Assembly (NCBI GenBank): GCA_001599355.1
Contig: BCGQ01000005.1
Coordinates: 748,222 to 812,221 of the forward strand
Origin: Nakazawaea peltata
Lineage: Eukaryota; Ascomycota; Pichiomycetes; Alaninales; Pachysolenaceae
Length of the DNA stretch: 64,000 nucleotides
Reading direction: 5' to 3'
The translations under genes and the position numbers were made by a program. Shown here in pieces: positions 28,607-38,900 of the stretch. Positions within the stretch are counted from its first letter, which is position 1, and each line of letters begins with the position of its first letter. Below the pieces are notes generated by a model, which was not told where the DNA came from, did not search any database, and was given only the letters and a program-made list of their open reading frames with translations.

Positions 28607-28861
28607 TTATCTATGAATTAGTTTCGTTATGTCAAATTAACCGCCGATTCATTTTGAGCCGGCTGATTTGGTGTAGATTTTTCTTAACTATGGAGCCAAT
28701 TGGGGGTGCAGGAAGTGACGGGGTCGAATTAGAAAAATTATGGTAGAGGGGATAATTTTTTAAGAAGATATTTGGCATTAATATGGTGATATGAGTCGGT
28801 CATGAGGTCCATATCAAGGCACCTGCCGTTGGTTAGCCCAAGTATTTAGTCAACAGTTGAA

Positions 28862-28871
28862 GCGATGAGCT
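28862..28871 (-). promoter_or_regulatory. PAC-like element
   Basis: GCGATGAGCT matches the core of the polymerase A and C (PAC) box, bound by Dot6/Tod6 in S. cerevisiae and enriched upstream of ribosome-biogenesis genes. It lies about 255 bases upstream of the unknown spliced gene. A single ten-base match can occur by chance. Confidence 0.4.
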
Positions 28872-28883
28872 CTCGGAGTCCTT

Positions 28884-28987
28884 AGCATTTTACAGTTTTT
28901 GAAGGTTCAGCTCATTAATGAGCATTTTACAGTTTTCAAACTCAGTGAGTAGAGGTCTCCATCTCAATGAGCATTTTACAACTTTTA
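28884..28987. repeat. Three dispersed copies of AGCATTTTACA + T-rich tail
   Basis: Copies start at 28884, 28921 and 28970 and read AGCATTTTACAGTTTT, AGCATTTTACAGTTTT and AGCATTTTACAACTTT. Copies 2 and 3 are preceded by AATG. Spacings are 37 and 49 bases. Confidence 0.8.
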
Positions 28988-29249
28988 TTCTCAATTAAAT
29001 CACCCCCAAATGGGGATACATTGAAATGGATTTCATTAAATTAAGAAGATATTGGTATATTTGGGAGGTTTAGTATCAGTCATATCAAAGCCCTTGCTAT
29101 TTCAAGCATTGAGCTCAAATTTCAGCAACCTTTCTCCGGTAATTCCCCCAATATTTCCCCAATTTATTACCCTAACCCCCCAAGATGAAAAAAGGTCAGT
29201 CCATCACTACATCATCTACATCAAATATCTCATAACTCTTGAATAAATA

Positions 29250-30953
29250 TTATACAACCTTAGGAATCACCGTATAACGACGGGTCTCCTGTTGGTATTG
29301 TCTGTAATTAAGCCATAAAACAAACATAAATCCCACTACAGCGAGTGAAGACGTCAATGAGAATACCTGATTATAACAAAGACGGCTCAAATCACATATT
29401 TTGATCTCACTGAGATCTTTACTATGTCCATCATTAAATTTCTCTGGAAGAGGAACCGATGAGACATGAGAATCGTATTCACGGCCAAATTTCTTATTAA
29501 GAAGGTAATTGGATACGATGGGAGCCATTCCTACTACACCGTAATTGAATGAGAAGTGGCTCATTCCAAATTTATCCCCAACGAGAGTCGGATAAACACT
29601 GTAATTGAAGCCGTAAAAGAAGCCCATTACAAGCGAAGAAAGCCATAAAGCTGAGGCCAGTTCATTCGAGTAGAGGAAGAGCTGTACAGCTGAGAGACAT
29701 GCTGTAGATACGATGAGAAGATAAGACCGTGAGCGATGGAATGAAGAAGTCACAATATCTCCACAAACTCCAGCCCCAATTCTTCCCATAGAATTAGAAA
29801 GTGAAAGAACAGTGACTTGGAACAGTTGGTTCTGCTGTAAAACCAACTCGTACAGCTCCAAATTCTCGAATGAGAAGATGTAGTCATGACCTCCTACGAG
29901 AGCTTTAACTATATAACCGATCGAATAGATGTACATTTGCCCCATTCCAGCGAAGATCATCAAGACGATAAATAAGATATCGAAATCGAGACTTTTTATT
30001 AAACGAAGGCCTGTGATGTCGGTGTTTTCGGGGGAAGGAGTTATCTTTGGGGACAGCAGATAACTGGCCGAAGGTCCAATACGAGGTGACAGTACGACTG
30101 AAGGAGTTAAGCTCCTCACAGGAGTCATAGCTCTCATTTCTCCCAATTCGATCGATTGAGATTCTACGGACGTATTTACAGCATGTATTGAGGCATGATG
30201 ATGTAAATCATGGCTACAAAGGAATGGCATACATGCCAGTGAGATCACAAAGCATGAAACCCATAAGAATCTCAAGAACCCAGAGGTATCACCAGGGTAA
30301 AAAGAGGATCCAACGACGGAATAAAATGAAGCACTTAACCCAAGCAGAGAAATGGGTAAAGAAGTTGCGAAACCACGAATTGAGGGGAAATTCACAGCAC
30401 ATTTCTTGATACAGCAACTACTGACAAAAGTAGACCCTGTCCCTATTAAAAACATGAGCAGAGATGACAAGCTGGCATTACTAACAACGTTGTCATATTG
30501 GTATTGGAGTCCCCAGTAGCCTGCGACAAGGCAAAAGCTTCCAATTAGAAGTGAGGGAAGGTACCCGTACCTGTCAATGATCAATCCGACTGGTGGGCCC
30601 ACAATAAACGATCCAATTGACCCCACCATCACAATACTTGAGGCATCTGACGTGGTATAGTTTAATCTTAAGGCAAATTGGGGGCTGAACGCTGAATAAA
30701 GGTATAACGTTCCGGTTATCAATGCTGAAACGGGGATGATATTGATGGAGGAAGGTACTGAGATGCTGGGTAGTCTTTCTTAGGCTCCCAAGGGCTCTAT
30801 ACTCCTCCGTATCATCATCAGTTTGTTAGTATTTTGATCAAATCGGCCAACTTGAGCGGGGATCAGAGATTAGTCCGGTGAAATTTGGAGGTTTCACTTA
30901 CCCAAAAACGTAGATGACAAGAGAATCAGCACTCTCCTGAATACCAGCACCAT
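29250..30953 (-). CDS. MCH1: Mch1-like major-facilitator (monocarboxylate-type) transporter, spliced
   Basis: Exon 1 is 30902-30953 (MVLVFRRVLILLSSTFL). The intron is 30758-30901 (144 nt) with donor GTAAGT and TACTAAC at 30825-30831. The acceptor is placed at CTCAG ending at 30758 because nearer AGs meet an in-frame stop. Exon 2 is 29250-30757. The joined protein is 519 residues and the splice completes TM1 (into SSINIIPVSALITGTLYLYSAFSPQ). About 12 membrane segments are visible, with a long cytosolic loop (about 205-265). GLIIDRYGYLPSLLIGS is the MFS TM2-3 loop. Mch1 is a vacuolar-membrane MFS protein of the nodulin-like group, named for resemblance to monocarboxylate transporters; its substrate is unknown. 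The 70-base branch-to-acceptor distance makes the splice model the least sure part. Confidence 0.78.
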
Positions 30954-31098
30954 TATGACTCGTTTATTGGAGAGATTTGCCTGTAATTGGGAGGTGATGT
31001 GGTGTTAAATTTGAGTTTGGGGTTGTTAGTGGGGCTGAGACGCGGTGGGGCAGAGCAAAAAATTGGTTGAGGGCGCGCGCTCGCCATGATTTTGAGCT

Positions 31099-31142
31099 AG
31101 TGTTTGGCTGGTGTTTGGCTGAGCGTTGGCTGAGCGTTGGCT
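31099..31142. repeat. 11-bp tandem repeat, four units, upstream of FMT1
   Basis: Units are AGTGTTTGGCT, GGTGTTTGGCT, GAGCGTTGGCT and GAGCGTTGGCT, with a partial fifth (GAGCGCAG). The array sits 77-120 bases before the FMT1 ATG in the short divergent promoter shared with MCH1. Confidence 0.85.
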
Positions 31143-31218
31143 GAGCGCAGACTCATCGCTCAACAAATACGCGGCGAGTAAACCTCCCCTTACCCTCCCT
31201 CCAGCCTCACTAGCCTCA

Positions 31219-32286
31219 ATGTCAAGAATTCCACTTCGAATCGGCTTCTTCGGTTCAGATTCCTTCAGTATTCATTCTCTTTCGAGACTCGTCGGTCTCC
31301 AAAAGGCTCGACCTGACCTCATCGACTCCATAGAGCTCATCACAAGACCTCCCAAGCGCTTCAGAAAGCAGCTAGTGGATGTCCCGATAGCTCAGCTGTT
31401 CCCGGACTTGCCAATAAGACGAGCCGATACTCGAAATGAGTTACTAGCCTTGGTTCCGGGGGCTCCCTTCAATTTAATCGTAGCAGTTTCGTATGGGAAG
31501 TTGATCCCTCTGGAATTGATCGAGTGTCTGAAATTTGGTGGGCTCAATGTTCACCCTTCGATTCTTCCTCGATATTCTGGAGCATCTCCCCTTCAATATT
31601 CCTTAATAAATGATGACAAGGAGGTGGGTGTGAGTGTTCAGACACTACATCCGACGAGATTTGACGAGGGCGAGATTCTTCTGCAGATTAGGGGTGTTTC
31701 TGTAGTTGATTCTGACGATTATAAAAGTTTGAGTGATAAATTGGGGGCGATTGGGGGTAATTTACTTGTAGATGTAATTGAGAGGGGGTTGTATGAGGAT
31801 GTAGGGCAGGGAGAGTCATCTAAGTGCGAGCTTCCGGGTACCCCAGGAACTTCAGACTCTCCAGATATCCAATACTCATATGCCCCCAAAATTAAACTGG
31901 CCGAATTTCAAGCCTTGTGGAATTCGTCTTCTGCTAGACAATTATTCAATAGATATCGAGCTCTCGGCTCTTTGTATAGTTATGTGTATTATGACGTGTA
32001 TAGTCGTCTGCAGAAGAAGCAATTGACCGGATATAAGAGGGTGATATTGGGGGATATCAAGGTTATTCAAGATTTGGAAGTAATTTCCGTAGCGGAGTCG
32101 CTTGAGAAGCCAGGTGATTTCGGGCTAGACCAAAATTCGGGTAGATTAGTAGTATTAACCATAGATGGTATGATCAGTGTAGGTAGTTTACATATGGAGA
32201 CTTTCAAGAAGGAGGATCTGGGCAAGTTCATGAGCAGTTTAAAAAAGAGAACAGGAAATAGTAGAGGTAGATTTGAAATGAGGTGA
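31219..32286 (+). CDS. FMT1: Mitochondrial methionyl-tRNA formyltransferase
   Basis: This 355-residue enzyme adds a formyl group from 10-formyl-tetrahydrofolate to the methionine on initiator tRNA in mitochondria. The formyltransferase fold opens IGFFGSDSFSIHSL. The catalytic Asn-x-His is Asn110/His112 in GLNVHPSILPRYSGASP, and the partner Asp is in HPTRFDEGEILLQ. The C-terminal tRNA-binding domain spans about 220-350. The only in-frame ATG is 31219, which leaves almost no targeting presequence (MSRIPLRIGFF). The frame stays open upstream to 31123 without an ATG, so a near-cognate start that adds a presequence is conceivable. S. cerevisiae Fmt1 has a longer N-terminus. Confidence 0.9.
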   Translation: MSRIPLRIGFFGSDSFSIHSLSRLVGLQKARPDLIDSIELITRPPKRFRKQLVDVPIAQLFPDLPIRRADTRNELLALVPGAPFNLIVAVSYGKLIPLELIECLKFGGLNVHPSILPRYSGASPLQYSLINDDKEVGVSVQTLHPTRFDEGEILLQIRGVSVVDSDDYKSLSDKLGAIGGNLLVDVIERGLYEDVGQGESSKCELPGTPGTSDSPDIQYSYAPKIKLAEFQALWNSSSARQLFNRYRALGSLYSYVYYDVYSRLQKKQLTGYKRVILGDIKVIQDLEVISVAESLEKPGDFGLDQNSGRLVVLTIDGMISVGSLHMETFKKEDLGKFMSSLKKRTGNSRGRFEMR

Positions 32287-32901
32287 TTGAGAGGAGTGCA
32301 CTACACTACGTTATCCTGCTGCCTGTTGCTAACTGCCACTCATTATTACTCCATCCTATTACAGAGTAGTGGTCGAATCCAAGTTTGTGATCCCAAAGAA
32401 TAATCTAATATAACAATAACTGTACATAGAATTAATATGAAAAACTATCTAAGTTTACACCATCTAAGATTACACTATATTATAACCAAATGTAGTCGGT
32501 AGATCGTTGTTGACCTCTCACTGGTGATCCAGCTCCTTCCACTCACTATATCTCTTGGAATCTCCCTAGCCCTACCCTGTTATATTTTTATTTTGGGGAT
32601 ACTTTTGAAGATCTTGGGGGTAATTTTCATATTGAAGTTAATCATACTCAACATAGTTGTTGTCCAGGTTTATAATCGCAAGTTGGACTCTACTAATACA
32701 ATTCCTATAACTACACTCGTCTATCTAAATTATTAAATTAATTAATACTAATCTACCTCTTAAAAATCTACTGAATTATCTCATATCAGTAAGTCATAGG
32801 GTGAGGGTGAGGGTGATGGCTGGGTTGTTGCCGGGGCTACTGGGTCGGTGCCGGGTCTGCTGGCTAAGTGACTGATATTCACCGGTCATTCGCTTTTCTC
32901 A
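32287..32901. other. Convergent 3' region between FMT1 and VPS13
   Basis: There is no gene here. It is AT-rich with a short G-rich run near 32795-32870 (GTGAGGGTGAGGGTGATGG and CCGGG repeats). It presumably carries both transcript ends. Confidence 0.5.
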
Positions 32902-35900
32902 TCATAACACCACCTGACAATGCTTATTATACTCCCTAACAGCTATCTCAATCTTAGAGTACAAAAATCTACGACTACTCAGCTCTCCCAAAGGAATAAA
33001 TGGCCCGTCACTCATCATACCTCCCCTCTTAACCCCAATCTTAATCCCGGTATTCTCTAAACTAATACTCCGGATCTCTCCGTACTCAATTCTCCATTTA
33101 CTTTGCAACGTCACGATCGAACACATCAATATATACTTGAATGAAACAATCACAACATACTCATCTCCAGGAAGAACTACATGAGCAAGATACTCATCGC
33201 CAAAAAACAGACCAGCGTCTACAACTTTCAACCAGTACTGTCCTTGGGCTTCTCTCTCATCGAATGGCCTGATGATTCGGTCATGTCCGATATAACGAGG
33301 TAATCTAACCTTATCAATGCCCAGCTTATCTAAAGCAGTAGTAGTGTTACGAATCCCCTCACTCACATTATTGGCCAAATCGAAGAATCCAATGGCCGTC
33401 TTAGTAGGAAGTCCTACAATTCCCTTACCAAGACCTTTGAAGAATCCTCCAGCTCCGCCTTCCTTCGATCCTTGAATAGGAGCCAAAGCTATCCCCGTAA
33501 TTCCAGAAGATATACTATCGACAAACGATGTGGCCCCGTTAGAGAAACTATATATCAGTTGTTTAGGTTTATTACGTCTCAATTTCAGTCTACGACGTTC
33601 TTGGAACTCTTTATCCAACGTAGCTGCTGTCAATCCCTTCAGCATTGACCCAGTGAACTTAGCAAAACTATCACTGAACCCATAAACCGATTTTTTGAGG
33701 AAACTAAGACCTCCCTTGGCCAAACCGATTCCCAACTCTTGAGGACGATCATTCATAATGAACCCTTGGTATGGCTCATAGAAGATATCCATGAATCCAG
33801 AACTGATATTATTAAATAAACCTACAGGATTACCTAAGAAGTCGGCAGATCCCAAGATCTTGTGGACTTGGAATAAGAACAGCTGGCCATAATGCAGTTG
33901 GACCATCTGGACTAAAAGAGGGATAGGAACTTTGACATTCTCCACGAACAAAGCATTAAGTCTGACCGGAGCATCATTGATGTTTCCGATGGCCATAGTT
34001 AACACGTTAAGGAAGAACATTACCGGGTTAGACGAGCTCTGCTTGTCTTCGGCTCCTAACCTATCAGTTCTTACAAAGGACAAGTTCATCTGCATAGGTT
34101 GAAGATGAAGCAGCTCAAAGTACACATCTGGAGATGAAATTGACATCGTAGGTTCAGGAACTTCCAACGATTCATCCCAGAGCTTATCTACAGTCTGCTC
34201 ATTCCAACTAGCACCAGGAACTTGGGCGAAATCAAGAACTGCAAGTAAGAAATCTTCATCAATTTCCACAGACATCTCTTGGAGTAATATAGTAGCATAC
34301 TTAATATACTGAACTCCATGAGAATCGTCCTTGACTCGGGAAATGGCTCCACTCAATGTTGGATGTTTCAGCATCTCCGCCTCATTCTGTGGGAGAACCG
34401 TCGGGTATAAAACCATCGGGAAAAATCCTCCAAAGAGTTGATTATCGATTTGGATCCACTTCAACTTCACACTCAAGTTCTGGTAGATCTCAGATTCGTT
34501 GTACCGAAGCTCTATACCTTTTACAGTTATATAACAAAGTTCTTGGAGCTCCATATTAATCAATGAGAGTCCAATACCTTCCAAACGGACTACAAATTGG
34601 GAATAATAATGTTCGGAGTCGTCTGGGGTTTCAAAAGCGTCACGAGAAGATCCGGAACGAGACTCAGATACTCCGCTTGACGACCCAAGAAGAGATGTCT
34701 GAGATCCAGATCCTCCGATCATGGCCCCAGAAGCCCCTCCTGCTCCTTCTTTACCCCTCAATTTATACATACTCTTCGAACTATCATAATTGGTAATAAC
34801 CAACGTCTGTGTAGGACCATCAGCCACGACATTCAAGTCCAAAATAGCTGCTGGACGAGTCTCGGTGGCTGCTAACCTCATCGGACGCAAATTACCAATT
34901 TCTGCTAGCTGAACATGCCTTTCTCGTCCATGAGATCTGATTACAAGTTCCTTCAACACCGCAGCAGGATAATCCCAAGCATACGGCATCACACTACGAG
35001 CCGGAAGGCGATAATATATAGGTTTAAATACTCCTTGGACCTTTCTTTGTCCATTCTCATCCATATCCGGGTCACTTTGGTAGAAAATCACCTCCTCATT
35101 CGAGAAATTCGATATAGAGAACGGCCATTGACCCTTAGCGTCCATCACATTGATGAACAAGGTGGCATTCTCCATCACGACACTCACCTTTAACAAGACA
35201 TGGCCCACTCCTTGCTTTAGGATCTTCAAATGAACCTGTCCGATGTCGGCAATGTTGAATGGAGAACTCCACTGAGATTGAGCCCCAAAGAACTTAAGCA
35301 TCAACTGTTTACAAGCACTACGTCTCAAATTATATAACGGAAGCAGTTGCCCAGCCTCAAGAACGGTCTCTCTGCTGGATCCAACCTCCATGAGTCTCAC
35401 CAGTTCTTCAAGACAATTCCTAAGAACGAACCTTGGAGCAAATGTCACAACTTTGGTAAGTTTATACCTTCCTTGACCTTCAGTAATATGCATTCCAATA
35501 CTCATTTCGGTCGTTCGAGTCATTGAGGTTCCGGAACCTCCAGCAGGAACTGCCAACTCCACTGCTTGTCCAATAGCATCTAAACCTATTGGTTTCGTGG
35601 GTCCACTGGCTCCAACTCTCAATATAGCTCTATTGGAACGGTCAGGTTTCTCGAATGAGAACATATTAGGTTTCTTAGTGGTGACTACTTCCCTTCCTTG
35701 GTCGTCTACGGTCTCTTCACTATCGGTTCCACTCGATTGCATCACATTATACTTCTCAGACAAGGTCAAGTCGGCTCCTGTACGGTTGACAATCAAATAA
35801 GGTGCATAGACACTGACTTTAAGACCTGCTCCAGAGTTTTGCGATCGAGTGTAATGAAGGTTGAGGAACAACTTCTGCCCATTAGCATGCTTGAGAAAGA

Positions 35901-38900
35901 TTCTCGAATCCGGAGAGAAGTCGGAGCGACGAGGAGCATTGATAATTGCAAACTCGCTCTTTCCAAACCCACTTCCTTCTGGTTGCAAGCTGAGTAACAA
36001 AAGATTCTCCAATTTGACTACATGAGTTGGACTGACACTGCCACTTTTGACATAATTCTGCCAGTCCTTCTTACGGCCTTTATCATAAATTCTATACGAG
36101 ACATCGAAGGGAAGAAGGTTCTCGATTTCGATAGGAGACGAGATAATCATGGTCATGTGAGGGTACACCAGAGTGAGAGGTTCAGATGAGTCGAAACGAG
36201 CTCCAACTTGGAAGAAGAATTCTGTCTGGTCTGAGAGATCCATTGGGAGACACACCATGGAAACTGAGCTAGCTCCGTTACCGGCACCTGTACCGGCAGT
36301 TGGTCCAGAAGCCTTACCCATCAATTCTCTCCAATTCACCCGATTATGTGACCATCTATATTCCTGTTCAAGTTGTGGTCTCAAAGCAAATGATCCAGAG
36401 TACACAGAATCGATTGGGACGGCTCTCTCTTCACCAGGACCAATCACTATCATGTCCTTATCCTCAGTTTCATCCACTTTCAAACAAACAGGAACAATTG
36501 TCTCATTCTTCACGGTGATAGTCGACCTCAATACCACTCTCTTTACCTTATCCTCTCCCAAAGTGACCTCACAACACATCCGGTTATGAACTCCCTCAAT
36601 AGGTGGCTCCAATACAAACAATTCCTCCCCTTCTCCCTTCACTGAGACTCTCTCTACAGTGGAGTAGGGACTCTTAACCATTTGTACAGCCAATAGACCA
36701 CCATCTCTATCCATCAGAAGACTTTCTCTGACGGTTCTCCAGTCTTCAAAATGCCAAGGGATGTCCTCGCCATCCCCGATCACCTTCAGACTACTTGGAT
36801 CCCCGTCTATCCATACCTTCACATCATAACCGGTTTGGTTACTGATCCGATACGGAGTTTTCTCGTCTCTTGACTTCAACTCTTCTTCCTCGGCCGATAA
36901 AAGTCCAAACATATGCGAAATCAAGGCAATTGACCGGGCAGAAACCGATACTTGAGCAAGTTGTTGGGAAATCACTTCAAGTGCAAGAGTCTTACCACCT
37001 TCCAGTTCCTCCTCAGTCCTTCTCACTCTCAATTCTACTCCCCAAGGCTCAACCAAAGGTTCCCAACTGGAAGTCGAATAGTTGAACACGTTCATAGAAG
37101 ACTTGATCTCGGTCCTGGCACTCAAGTCAGTCGACCAGTTCCGCAGTTCCACTGAGAACAGTCCAACATTCATATCAACCACAGGAAGCTCATAAACATC
37201 TCCAATAAGAACGAGACGGAACCCTTGGATATCGGCAATGAGATTCTCGTCTCTCACCACGACAGCCGGCTGGGTTTGATTATGAGATACCCTGGAAACA
37301 CTCGAAACATTCGAGATGATAGTTGGGGCATATTGAGTGATTTTACGCTTGAATTCTTTAGTGAAAGTGTAAGGTTCGGCCTCGTCAGAGTCAGCTTGAG
37401 CTCCATTGTCTCCAGCTCCTCCATTTTCCCCAGCTGCCACCTCGTACATCTTCCCCAGCTTGTCAACGATCCTCATAATAAGCTGGACATCTCTCAAACT
37501 CAATCTCATAAGCAATGGGTCTACCGACAGCTCGATCTGAGTGAGCAAAGTCGACTCATCGGAGCCTCTAGAGTCAATTGTGAACGACAGAGAGAAATCG
37601 TCGATAATCCTGAGTCGATTATCTTCAAATTGGTCCATCTTACACAAATAAACCCCAATCTTATGAGCTGAGAGTGACATGATGTTCTGGGAAGTGACAA
37701 GAAGTTGCTCGGCCTTGAAAACAATGGCCTCTGAGTCAATAGCTGAAGGGTCAGCGACTAAGATGGCAGAAGAATTAACGATATTCACAGTAAATCCAAA
37801 TGATGGCCCAGAATTACCTCTACCGTCATTCTTCCCACCACTTCTAACCACCTCAGATCCACTCCGAGCTCTGTTACTTTTCGCACCTTCAATTTTACTG
37901 GTTCCTACGTCTACAGTTCCTACATCTACGGCTACAGCACCCCCCTCACCTATCACGTTCTCATTCTTTCCAACCTCCTCCCAAACTACCATCACAAATG
38001 ACCTCAATGCAAACAAATAATCCAAAGCTAAGATCATCTTAGGGCTATCCACCGATAACATCGCATAGCTGTGTCTCTTGTCACCCTCTCCCTCAGAATA
38101 CACAGACAGCATGAACTGGTTCGAGTCATGTTCAATCTCAGGGATGATCTCCCCGAATTTGTTATCTTTGGAGGCTCTAATATCTTCTACTACGAAGGAT
38201 TTGATATGGAGTTCGGCTTTGTAGTTGCCGTCTTGACGTAATTCGAGAGAAACACCAGCACCATTAAGTGAGAATCTGGAGAGTCCACGATCCGAGATGT
38301 CCAGGATATTAGAAGTGTCATTATAAAGAGTCATAGCAAGACGGGAAGCATCAAAAGAGAGTGACACCTTGATATGATCCGAAGGGATTTCTTCTGGAGT
38401 TTCAGGTGTCTGAACAAGATTAGAATTCGATGTTTCTCCGATCATTTCAACCTTATCCACTTCCATCAGATCGTCTCCCTCTTCTAATCCATTTTCTTCT
38501 CCTTCTCCACTGAATACTCTGCCTACACTTCTCATCAGCTCCATCAAATAAGCAGCCTGAAGTTCACTCAACGATATATCACTACCGTCGAGACTACCTT
38601 CGACCACCATTGTTGGCTGTCCCTCTACATAGCGATCTAAATACTCTACTCCAAAGGCCAAATTCAAGTCACTGATGATCTCAGACCTCTGTTCTACGTC
38701 TCCGTCGAATCTCATTACAGAAACTATACGAGTGGACCGGATTCCCAGCTCTAACATATTGACCAACCCTGAACCTCTTGGGTCAAACCTGTTAGAAACG
38801 TAAAACTCACCTAAATTGATCGTCATCTCATCATAAACCTGCCTTTCGGCATCTACGACTCTTGGGACTACTACAATTGGGGTTTCTACGACCACGTCAA

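Larger units (their letters stand above)
28607..29249. other. Intergenic region with a triplicated motif
   Basis: There is no gene here. It holds the promoter of the unknown spliced gene and the MCH1 3' flank. AGCATTTTACA occurs three times (28884, 28921, 28970), each followed by a T-rich run. A PAC-like GCGATGAGCT precedes them at 28862-28871. Confidence 0.55.

Noticed and set aside
32351-32380. GGTCGAATCC as a tRNA B-box
   Set aside because: No matching A-box or cloverleaf could be drawn around it; no other tRNA candidate was seen in the window.
37225-37671. 148-residue frame (and many others) antisense to VPS13
   Set aside because: Shadow frames opposite a long real coding region; no domain is recognisable.
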